NCBI RefSeq assembly: GCF_024699075.1
Contig: NZ_JAILQF010000052.1
Span: 1-15,062 of the forward strand
Direction of reading: 5' to 3'
Source of the DNA: Butyrivibrio sp.
Lineage (GTDB): Bacteria; Bacillota_A; Clostridia; Lachnospirales; Lachnospiraceae
Length of the DNA stretch: 15,062 nt
Both the position numbers and the translations under genes were made by a program. Below are positions 7,100 to 13,998 of this stretch, piece after piece (positions within the stretch are counted from its first letter, which is position 1; each line of letters starts with the position of its first letter). The notes under the pieces are model-generated. The model did no database searches and had not been told where the DNA came from. It worked only from the letters and a program-made list of their open reading frames with translations.

Positions 7100-10000
7100 T
7101 TACGCAGCATCTTTTTTCTTAATAGCTCTTACAATGATGAAGCAGCAAAGCGCAATTACAAGAGCATCTGCGATATAGAGAATGATCTTCCAGATAGGCA
7201 TTGCAGTTGAATAGTTCTCTTTATAATATGCACGGCTATTAGCTACAACATACAGAGCATTCTTTGCAGCCTGTCTCATTGCCTGCTGAGCACCGTTAGT
7301 ATCACGGAACTGAACATTATTGGTCTGTGTAGGATAGTTTACAAGCATCATATCAGTACCATTTCTGATAGCCTGATCTGCTGACATGTATCCATATACG
7401 CCAAAGTAGTCAGTAAGTACGAAACCTTTAAAGCCCCATTCACCACGAAGTACATCGTTAAGAAGTTCAGAACATCCGCCTGCCCATCTGTTTCCAATGT
7501 AGTTGAAGGATGACATAACTGCAAGACAGCCATAATCCTTAACACATTCTTCGAATGGTTTTAAGTAGATCTCTCTAAGAGCCTGCTCATTGGTCCATGT
7601 GCAGAGCATATCACAACGGTTCTGCTCCTGATCATTAAGAGCAAAGTGCTTCATGTAAGCATATACACCATTTTCCCAAGCGCCAGCTACAGAATTACCT
7701 GCAATATAGCCTGACAGAACACCGTCTTCTGAATAATACTCGAAGTTACGACCTGCAAATGCAGTTCTGTGAATATTCATAGCCGGAGCATACCAGCCGG
7801 ATGTGTGCATTTCGTCTGCCATTATACCAATGTAATAACCAAAATCATGTGCAAGCTGCTTATTGAAGGTAGCTGAAATTACAACACCTACTGGGAAGCC
7901 AAGTGAACCAACACCTGTAAAGTTGTTATTGATTGATGAAGGGCCATCACAGTCATTGGTACGGATCTTGCCAACGCTATCAACAGAGTTGGTCTGATAT
8001 CCGCCAAGAGAGATAAGGGCATTCATATCATCAAGTGTCAGCTGATCCATGAACTGATCCCACATAGCATCATCTTTGTCTATACCAACCATATCCATAA
8101 GAGTGATGCCGTTAGAAGCACCTGTCGTAATAGCCTCAGCATCAGGATCTTCATCTGCAGCAACAGCTTCTTCTGTAAGATAATTGCTGATGTTGTAGAA
8201 TGTTGACTTTGCTTCATCAGTCATGTTGTAATCTGCTGGAGCCTTTGTTGCTTCTTCATAGTTAGCAAATCCATCTGCTCTTGAAAGATATGTAACTTCG
8301 CCTTCAGCAAAATCGAATCTGTTAGTAACATCGTCCTGATCGGAGCTGCGTCCTTTGATATCAGAAGCAACTGTATATGTCTTGGAATCGATTATATTAT
8401 GAGAATCAGAATTGATGGAAATAATATAATCACCTGCTTCAAGCACGTATCCCTTAGCATCCTTGTAATCGTAGGAAGCCATGTCTTCTATGTCAAAAGA
8501 TATATTGACTGTCTCAGAAGCACCTGGCTCAAGTATGCCTGTTTTTTCAAACTGAACGAGATTAGCTGAAGCCTTCTCAATTCCGCCGCTTGTATATGGA
8601 GGATTATAATAAACTTCTACAACATCCTTACCCGCAACAGAACCTGTATTGGTAACTGTTACATCGAATGTGATCTTGCCATCAGCTTCTGTGATATCGC
8701 CCATCTTCTGCTCAAATGTTGTATAAGAAAGGCCATATCCAAATGGATACTGAACAATTTTTTCATAATCTATAAGACCCTCTGCGGCTGCTGTCTCATA
8801 GAATTTATATCCAACATATATACCTTCTACATAGTTGACAAAAGATACATAAGCTGTAGATTCAACACCAGTAAATCCTGTAGATGTATAGGACATATCG
8901 TCCATATTTTCATAATTGAAATCACCAAAGTTATTCCACCAAGGTGCTGTTTCAAAATCATAAATATATGTGTCGATAAGCTTAGCTGATGGATTAACAG
9001 TACCTGCTACTATCTCACCAAGAGCCTTCATACCAACGTGTCCCTGACCAGCTGTCCAGAGAACACCCTTGATCTGGTCATAATCTTCAACGAATCCAAG
9101 TTCGAAAGCGTTTGCACCGTTATAAACAAGGATTACATTGTCAAAATTGCTGCAGACGAGATTGATCATATCCTCTTCTCTGTTTGTAAGCTGGAGATAA
9201 TGATCACCTTCATCCCAGTCATTGCCATCATTTAAAGTATCATCATAAACACCTGCTGTATAGGTTGTTCCATCCTGGAAAGAACCATCTACTACTGCCG
9301 TCATATTAGCAGGAAGGTCAGCACCCTCACCACCGGAACGGCTTATAACGATCATAGCTGTGTCAGAGAATGACTTGGCATTTGACATAAGAGTATCTGT
9401 ATAAAGAGATACATTAGGTTCAGGAAGTGTCCAGTCCTGAGCCCACATACCAACTTCAGGTCTGTCAGCCTTATAATCGGTATAGAACTGTGTCAGCTCT
9501 GAATTGGTCTCAATTCCTGCTTCTGACAGGGACTGAAGAATATCTGTTGTAAGGTAAGCATCATTTAAAGCGCCTGATCCTGCTCCACCAAGGATAGGAT
9601 TGATCGAAGCCCATCCAAATACATTGAGCTTGTCGCCTGATGCCATAGGAAGAATGTTATCGTCATTTTCAAGAAGAGCGATACCTTCTTCACCGATCTG
9701 AACTGCAATCTCAGTAGCTGCGTCAGATGTTTCCTTTGAGATTGTTCCGCTACCGGAAATAAGATCCAGCATAGTGCTCATAGGACCTGTACAGATCATG
9801 TTGACAACTATGCAGATGCCGGCAAGAAGCGCAACCAAAAGACCAGCTTTGGTTCTTCTCTTAGCCGGATTTTTCTTCATAACCTTGCCGACTATGATCC
9901 TTAGAATGATCCAAGCCACAATAATAATGCCAAGGGCAATAAGATATGGCCTGAGCGTAGTCAGAACACTCAACACGTCATCAATATTAATAGATAGCAT
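7100..10000 (-). CDS. GH3 glycoside hydrolase with permuted domain order, membrane-anchored
   Basis: Probable beta-glucosidase or related beta-glycosidase, 966 aa, acting outside the cell while tethered to the membrane. Order seen: two membrane helices (about 18-38, 52-70) joined by a basic loop (KKNPAKRRTK, 42-51); the GH3 'C-terminal' alpha/beta sandwich (about 90-425, candidate acid/base E225 in SGGEGAD, hallmark PFGYGLSY 419-426); a fibronectin-III-like domain (about 430-540); a linker rich in acidic residues; the catalytic TIM barrel (about 650-925) with D685 in CDGP, KHF at 784-786 and nucleophile D864 in TDYFG; and a last helix (about 938-958) ending in KKKDAA. Canonical GH3 proteins have the barrel first. 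The reversed order is known from some rumen Firmicute beta-glucosidases. Positive charges put both ends inside and the enzyme outside. The usual Arg after DGP is absent. GGGAGGT lies 8 nt before ATG 10000. Confidence 0.9.
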   Translation of the reverse strand: MLSINIDDVLSVLTTLRPYLIALGIIIVAWIILRIIVGKVMKKNPAKRRTKAGLLVALLAGICIVVNMICTGPMSTMLDLISGSGTISKETSDAATEIAVQIGEEGIALLENDDNILPMASGDKLNVFGWASINPILGGAGSGALNDAYLTTDILQSLSEAGIETNSELTQFYTDYKADRPEVGMWAQDWTLPEPNVSLYTDTLMSNAKSFSDTAMIVISRSGGEGADLPANMTAVVDGSFQDGTTYTAGVYDDTLNDGNDWDEGDHYLQLTNREEDMINLVCSNFDNVILVYNGANAFELGFVEDYDQIKGVLWTAGQGHVGMKALGEIVAGTVNPSAKLIDTYIYDFETAPWWNNFGDFNYENMDDMSYTSTGFTGVESTAYVSFVNYVEGIYVGYKFYETAAAEGLIDYEKIVQYPFGYGLSYTTFEQKMGDITEADGKITFDVTVTNTGSVAGKDVVEVYYNPPYTSGGIEKASANLVQFEKTGILEPGASETVNISFDIEDMASYDYKDAKGYVLEAGDYIISINSDSHNIIDSKTYTVASDIKGRSSDQDDVTNRFDFAEGEVTYLSRADGFANYEEATKAPADYNMTDEAKSTFYNISNYLTEEAVAADEDPDAEAITTGASNGITLMDMVGIDKDDAMWDQFMDQLTLDDMNALISLGGYQTNSVDSVGKIRTNDCDGPSSINNNFTGVGSLGFPVGVVISATFNKQLAHDFGYYIGIMADEMHTSGWYAPAMNIHRTAFAGRNFEYYSEDGVLSGYIAGNSVAGAWENGVYAYMKHFALNDQEQNRCDMLCTWTNEQALREIYLKPFEECVKDYGCLAVMSSFNYIGNRWAGGCSELLNDVLRGEWGFKGFVLTDYFGVYGYMSADQAIRNGTDMMLVNYPTQTNNVQFRDTNGAQQAMRQAAKNALYVVANSRAYYKENYSTAMPIWKIILYIADALVIALCCFIIVRAIKKKDAA

Positions 10001-10015
10001 ATTGTGTAACCTCCC

Positions 10016-10120
10016 TTTTTGTGGGTGTTAGCAGGACTTGCCTGCGTTTATGGTTAACCGCACCTTGCCGGGGACTTGTAGAATTGATTTTAAGTACCAG
10101 GTGCGGATGCGCCCTGAAAA
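10016..10120 (-). promoter_or_regulatory. Candidate structured RNA leader before the permuted GH3
   Basis: In minus-strand RNA, CCGCACCU (10106-10099) pairs perfectly with AGGUGCGG (10065-10058) around a 33-nt loop. A second perfect hairpin GCAGG-caagu-CCUGC (10045-10031) follows. The GGGAGGU ribosome binding site lies about 16 nt further on. CAAGUCC occurs in both the first loop and the second hairpin. The segment is markedly more GC-rich than the flanks. It matches no riboswitch class I can name. A role in translation or attenuation is inference. Confidence 0.4.
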
Positions 10121-10216
10121 TTTTGAAAAATCATTTATATAAAACTTATGTCTTTTTTGCCAGATCAACCTGATCTTTTCATGAAAAAAATTTAAGTGCT
10201 AAGTGCAGATTCTATC

Positions 10217-10774
10217 TTAAGCCTTTTTGTTAGCTTCACCTTCCGGGAATATGATCTTATTAACAAAGAAGAATATTACCATCGAAACACCACCGTTAAG
10301 AACAACAGTTCCGATATTATAAACAAAGTCAGGTACAAAGTGGCCTGCAACAGCAACCCATACGCAGTTAATAGAATTAACAATGCAGGTGATAATGATA
10401 AATGCGATGATATACCACATTGCCTGGAAGTAGATATTACCTTTACTTCTGAATACAAAGCTTCTCTGGATTGGGAAGTTTACGCATTCACCAATTACCA
10501 TGGCTACCATGTAAGCCCAGAAATACCTCATTCCACCACTCGCCTGATCATATCCTATAATGTTCCATAAAAAGTCAATGCCGAACAGATTCACAGGAAT
10601 TGATGGCCATCCATAATCTGTCTCAGGCATGAAAGAAAAAGCCTTTGGCAGGAACTGAAGGATTATGTACTTAAATACCGTGATCAGATTACTTACGATC
10701 ACAAAAAGTCCGCCCTCTCTGATCCATTTCGATGCTACAGGGTGTTTTTGTGCAAAGTTACTCCAAAAACTCAC
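10217..10774 (-). CDS. GtrA-family membrane protein
   Basis: This 185-aa integral membrane protein resembles the GtrA/DPMS family, small four-helix proteins linked to transfer or flipping of lipid-linked sugars in cell-surface polysaccharide and teichoic acid glycosylation. Likely helices are near residues 21-43, 82-100, 115-140 and 150-175. The family signature is visible after the second helix as NFPIQRSFVFRSKGN (99-113). A longer than usual loop between helices 1 and 2 (about 44-81, with Trp, Pro and Gly) is predicted outside. It starts at GTG 10774-10772, supported by a near-perfect AAGGAGGT 7 nt upstream; no ATG fits. It lies between two GH3 genes on the same strand, 169 bp after one and 216 bp before the other, so it is probably co-transcribed. 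A role in supplying or exporting a glycan handled by these enzymes is inference only. Confidence 0.82.
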   Translation of the reverse strand: MSFWSNFAQKHPVASKWIREGGLFVIVSNLITVFKYIILQFLPKAFSFMPETDYGWPSIPVNLFGIDFLWNIIGYDQASGGMRYFWAYMVAMVIGECVNFPIQRSFVFRSKGNIYFQAMWYIIAFIIITCIVNSINCVWVAVAGHFVPDFVYNIGTVVLNGGVSMVIFFFVNKIIFPEGEANKKA

Positions 10775-10831
10775 TTTTTTGACCTCCTTAATTGGGAATT
10801 CAATCTTACATAATTTATTGTTTCAGGTATG

Positions 10832-10953
10832 TCTGCATTAATTATTTTTGCCATTAATTATCTGCATTTTGGTATAACCATTTGTTTATCTGTAATCTGC
10901 TTTTGGTATAACCATTTGTACATTAGTTATCTGCATTTTTAGATCAACCATTT
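10832..10953 (-). repeat. About 35-bp tandem repeat, 3-4 degenerate copies
   Basis: On the plus strand, units starting with TCTGC lie at 10832, 10861, 10896 and 10930 (periods 29, 35, 34). The two central units share TTTTGGTATAACCATTTGT (10867-10885 and 10901-10919). The last unit has ATCAACCATTT instead, which is the end of the GH3 coding sequence itself (stop complement at 10944-10946). So the array overlaps and resembles the 3' end of that gene. TGGT-ata-ACCA is a small perfect inverted repeat in the two central units. No terminator hairpin is seen here, consistent with readthrough into the GtrA gene. Confidence 0.7.
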
Positions 10954-13364
10954 ATTTTCTTTTCGTACTTCTTATTAGCGCTGCTATTCTTGAAATATCC
11001 GCTTATAACCTTTCCAAGACCGCCAAAGAAGTGCCCATTGACCATCTTCACGATACCGCTGACCATATCCCTGCTAACAGCGCCACCTGTCATCTTGGCC
11101 ATAGCTCTAAACGGCATATTGTATATGAAAAGAATATTAAGATCAGGCTTACCTGCATCCTCAGCCTTCTTTTTCATATTAGTAAGCTTCTTGTAAATGA
11201 ATCTTGCAAGCCCGCTCTTTGAATAATAGAGCTGACATATAGCATCATTAGCTGAAAGTTCGCCGCTCCACTTACCACTTGGAATCGAGTAACCAAGAAG
11301 ATTTTCGAACTCGCTGTCCGGAACCTCCTGAATATTGCCACTATAATAATGCTCCATACGGTTGGTATAGTAAGGATACTCTTCTGTCGTACCATTTACA
11401 TGAAGACTGGAGGTAAGTTTTATATCAGCTGCGCTTCGACCGATCATGATATCGTAGTCGCCCTCTTCAATTTCCCATTTACCAGTCTTGACGTTCCAAT
11501 ATCTGAAAGTCTTGTCATCAAAATCGATCCTTACATCTACGCTTTGACCTGCTGCGATTTTTATTTTCTTAAAGCCCTTAAGCTCTTTTACCGGCCTGAA
11601 AACCTTGGCATTTTTGAGGCCAACATAAAGTTGTACGACCTCGGCCCCGTCCATCTGTCCGATATTTTTGACAGTTACTGTAGCGCCCTTGTCATCGACC
11701 TTAAGATCTGAGTAGGCAAAAGAGGTATAGGAAAGGCCAAAACCAAATGGATAAAGCACAGGAATATTAGCTGTATCATAGTATCTGTAGCCAACATATA
11801 TACTTTCTCTATACTCGGAAGTACGCTGAGGGCTAGGATAATACCTGTACGCAGGCGTATCTTCAAGTCTTCTTGGAATAGTCTCGCTAAGACGTCCTGA
11901 AGGATTGACTTTACCAGTGATAATATCAAGAGAAGCTCCAGCTCCTGCCTGACCATTAAGGTACATATGTACAAGAGCCTTGAAATAATGATGCCATGGC
12001 ATCTCGATCGCTGATCCAGCACTGATTATACCTATAAGATTAGGATTAGCCTGACCCAGTTCCTGAAGAAGCGTGATCTGATTCTGAGGAATACGCATAT
12101 GCTCTCTGTCGAGACCCTCAGATTCACTTATTTCATTAAGGCCAAAGAAATACAGCACAACATCAGCTGTAGCAGCCATATCTACAGCTTCTTTTTTCAT
12201 ATTAGCATCTTCTTCGCCGGTTCTAAGATAGCCCCTGCTATAACCAACGATCTGAAGATCATATGAACTTGAAAGCTCAGTTACCTTCTCACACTTCGTA
12301 GGCTTAACCAGAGATGATCCGGCGCCCTGATAACGAGGCTCAAAAGCAAAATCACCAATTATAGCCACTTTAGTCTTGGGCTTCAAAGGAAGAACCTGAT
12401 TTTCATTTTTTAGTAAAATAGCACTCTCGCAGGAAGCCTTACGGGCAAGATTATGATGACCTTCTATGTCAAAGGTCTCCTTATGACCTTCTGCATTCTT
12501 GGTAAGTTCAAGAACTGCACTAAGAAGTGTATCAACCCTTGCGTCTATATCAGCTTCTGTGATCTTGCCTGACTGAACGGCTTCGATAAGCTCTCTTGCA
12601 GAGTCAAGACCAGGATTTGGCATTTCAAGATCAGAACCGGCCTTAACTCCAAGAGCATGATCATTGGAAGCACCCCAGTCAGTTATTACTATTCCGTCAA
12701 ATTTCCAGTCATCCCTTAGAATGTCTTTAAGAAGATGCTCATTTTCATTGGCATAAGTGCCATTAACCTCGTTATAGCTTGTCATTATTGCCTTGGCATG
12801 AGCCTCTTTTACCGCAATCTCAAATCCTGTCAGATAGATCTCTCTTAAAGTTCTCTCATCTACGACAGAGTTCATGGCCATACGTCTCATTTCCTGGCTG
12901 TTAACAGCAAAATGCTTAGGACAGGAATATACGCCATTGGACTGTATTCCTCTTGTATAGGAAGCTGCCATCTTGCCTGCAAGATATGGATCTTCTGAAA
13001 AATATTCGAAATTACGTCCGCAAAGAGGGCTTCTTTTGATATTAAGACCAGGCCCCAGCAGCACATTAACGCCCTCAGCCATAGCTTCCTGGCCAAGCGC
13101 ATCACCAATCTCTTTGCCGAGCTCTTCGTCCCAGCTATTTGCTATAGTTGCTGCGGTTGGAAAACATGTAGCAGGAAGCGATTCATTAAGACCAAGATGG
13201 TCACCTGCACCGGCCTGCTTTCTGATACCATGAGGGCCATCTGAACAGAAAATTGAAGGAATATTAAGCCTTTTATAATCTCTGGTCTGCCATTCCCCTT
13301 TGCCGCTAAGAAAAGCTGCTTTTTCTTCCAAAGTCATGTTGCTTATAATTTCAGTATTAACCAT
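10944..13364 (-). CDS. GH3 glycoside hydrolase, canonical order, cytoplasmic (beta-glucosidase-like)
   Basis: Probable beta-glucosidase or beta-xylosidase type enzyme releasing sugars from oligosaccharides, 806 aa. There is no signal peptide or membrane helix, so it acts inside the cell. The N-terminal barrel (about 1-300) has CSDGPHGIRKQ (substrate-binding Asp and Arg), NFEYFSEDP, KHFAVNSQE and the nucleophile D229 in ITDWGASND. The alpha/beta sandwich (about 310-545) carries the candidate acid/base E416 in SESEGLDRE and ends at PFGFGLSYTSF (from 539). A fibronectin-III-like domain spans about 550-655. The remaining about 150 residues are a Lys-rich extension with repeated MxKM/GG segments, beyond the usual end of GH3 proteins. 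GAGAGGT lies 6 nt before ATG 13364. It is likely the first gene of a three-gene cluster with the GtrA and permuted GH3 genes. Exact sugar specificity cannot be read. Confidence 0.92.
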   Translation of the reverse strand: MVNTEIISNMTLEEKAAFLSGKGEWQTRDYKRLNIPSIFCSDGPHGIRKQAGAGDHLGLNESLPATCFPTAATIANSWDEELGKEIGDALGQEAMAEGVNVLLGPGLNIKRSPLCGRNFEYFSEDPYLAGKMAASYTRGIQSNGVYSCPKHFAVNSQEMRRMAMNSVVDERTLREIYLTGFEIAVKEAHAKAIMTSYNEVNGTYANENEHLLKDILRDDWKFDGIVITDWGASNDHALGVKAGSDLEMPNPGLDSARELIEAVQSGKITEADIDARVDTLLSAVLELTKNAEGHKETFDIEGHHNLARKASCESAILLKNENQVLPLKPKTKVAIIGDFAFEPRYQGAGSSLVKPTKCEKVTELSSSYDLQIVGYSRGYLRTGEEDANMKKEAVDMAATADVVLYFFGLNEISESEGLDREHMRIPQNQITLLQELGQANPNLIGIISAGSAIEMPWHHYFKALVHMYLNGQAGAGASLDIITGKVNPSGRLSETIPRRLEDTPAYRYYPSPQRTSEYRESIYVGYRYYDTANIPVLYPFGFGLSYTSFAYSDLKVDDKGATVTVKNIGQMDGAEVVQLYVGLKNAKVFRPVKELKGFKKIKIAAGQSVDVRIDFDDKTFRYWNVKTGKWEIEEGDYDIMIGRSAADIKLTSSLHVNGTTEEYPYYTNRMEHYYSGNIQEVPDSEFENLLGYSIPSGKWSGELSANDAICQLYYSKSGLARFIYKKLTNMKKKAEDAGKPDLNILFIYNMPFRAMAKMTGGAVSRDMVSGIVKMVNGHFFGGLGKVISGYFKNSSANKKYEKKING

Positions 13365-13537
13365 AGAAACCTCTCTTTACCAAAACATTTCAATAGTTAC
13401 CTGATGATTCTGATAAAACCAAAACCTGAGAACAAAGGAAAAACAAAGTCAAAACAAGGAAGTAAGCGGGCTATGCCTGTACTGAAGAAAGATCTGAGAT
13501 GATTATTGACTTATAATCGTATAAATGATGTCTATTA

Positions 13538-13593
13538 CTAGCATGAGTGAGCAAGAATCATTAATTCTACTTCTAACATGAACGAGCAAAAAT
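13538..13593. repeat. Direct repeat pair in the GH3 leader region
   Basis: Two 21-bp segments, 13538-13558 and 13573-13593, share 17 of 21 bases (consensus CTARCATGARYGAGCAARAAT) and are 35 bp apart. They lie just downstream of the predicted minus-strand -10 box (13603-13608), inside the presumed 5' leader of the canonical GH3 gene. They could be paired regulator sites or the remains of a duplication. Confidence 0.5.
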
Positions 13594-13602
13594 TAAATTG
13601 AC

Positions 13603-13611
13603 ATTATAGCA
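13603..13611 (-). promoter_or_regulatory. Extended -10 promoter for the GH3 cluster
   Basis: On the minus strand TGCTATAAT (13611-13603) is a perfect extended -10 element (TGnTATAAT). The -35 region, around TTATAC 17-18 nt upstream, is poor, as is common with extended -10 promoters or activator-dependent ones. Predicted start near 13596 gives a leader of about 230 nt before the GH3 ATG. Confidence 0.45.
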
Positions 13612-13643
13612 CAAATATATTATCGGTATAATATATACTAATA

Positions 13644-13660
13644 ATAACATGAAATGTTAT
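13644..13660. promoter_or_regulatory. Perfect 17-bp palindrome, candidate operator
   Basis: ATAACAT-gaa-ATGTTAT is a 7-bp perfect inverted repeat with a 3-bp centre. It lies about 33 bp upstream of the extended -10 box of the GH3 cluster promoter and 14 bp before the first hairpin unit of the 74-bp array. Its size and symmetry fit a dimeric transcription factor site. No regulator gene is in the window. Confidence 0.4.
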
Positions 13661-13675
13661 AAATATGCATGTTTT

Positions 13676-13862
13676 TTCCTACGAAAAGCCTTGTTTGCAT
13701 CAGTTTCGTAGGAAGCCAGTGGCAAAAAGCACTTGAAACAAGCCTGTTTTTCCTACGAAAAGCCTTATTTGCATCAGTTTCGTAGGAAGCCAGTGGCAAA
13801 AAGCACTTGAAACAAGCCTATTTTTCCTACGAAAAGCCTTGTTTGCATCAGTTTCGTAGGAA
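13676..13862. repeat. 74-bp tandem repeat, 3 copies, each with an 11-bp perfect inverted repeat
   Basis: Each unit contains TTCCTACGAAA, a 17-nt loop, and TTTCGTAGGAA: arms at 13676-13686/13704-13714, 13750-13760/13778-13788 and 13824-13834/13852-13862. The period is exactly 74 bp. The two 35-bp connecting segments (13715-13749, 13789-13823) are nearly identical (one G to A change), and the loop of the second copy has one G to A change. After the third hairpin the similarity decays quickly. Because the period is not a multiple of three and frames shift between copies, it does not encode a repeated peptide. It could be a REP/MITE-like palindromic element amplified in tandem. Confidence 0.9.
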
Positions 13863-13924
13863 GTTAATGGATGGCAGATTACAGTCGTATAAATGGGGGT
13901 AAATCTCCGCTTTGGAATAATAAC

Positions 13925-13953
13925 TTGCGACATATGCTTTAATACTTTAAAAT
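13925..13953 (+). promoter_or_regulatory. Sigma-A type promoter for the NSS transporter
   Basis: -35 TTGCGA (13925-13930), a 17-nt spacer and -10 TAAAAT (13948-13953). The predicted start near 13960 gives a leader of about 39 nt that contains GGAG (13982-13985). Confidence 0.6.
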
Positions 13954-13998
13954 GCTATATGTGTATAAATAATAAATTAATGGAGTTAATAAATATTC

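Larger units (their letters stand above)
13365..13998. other. Divergent intergenic region between GH3 cluster and NSS transporter
   Basis: These 634 bp contain no credible gene. From left to right they hold a purine-rich (plus strand) part of the presumed GH3 leader (13400-13470), the direct repeat pair (13538-13593), the minus-strand extended -10 (13603-13611), the 17-bp palindrome (13644-13660), the 74-bp hairpin array (13676-13862) and the plus-strand promoter (13925-13953). The 11-mer TCGTATAAATG occurs twice in it (13517-13527 and 13885-13895), once on each side of the array. Confidence 0.7.

Noticed and set aside
7100..10000. Permuted GH3 as an assembly error or a fusion of two broken genes
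   Set aside because: One uninterrupted frame with complete domains, membrane segments at both ends and key residues present; the reversed order is known in this enzyme family.
10196..10570. 124-codon plus-strand frame opposite the GtrA gene
   Set aside because: It is antisense to a well-supported membrane protein with a perfect ribosome binding site and has no family features of its own.
13598..13632. Plus-strand TTGACA ... TATAAT pair
   Set aside because: Both boxes are perfect but 23 nt apart, too far for a sigma-A promoter; the TTGACA overlaps the minus-strand extended -10 on the opposite strand.
13676..13862. CRISPR-like array (39-bp palindromic units spaced by 35 bp)
   Set aside because: The two 'spacers' are nearly identical to each other, there are only three units, and no cas gene is present. 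It is a 74-bp tandem repeat.
13700..13933. 77-codon minus-strand reading frame
   Set aside because: It runs through the 74-bp repeats, whose period is not a multiple of three; it has no ribosome binding site and no repeated peptide.
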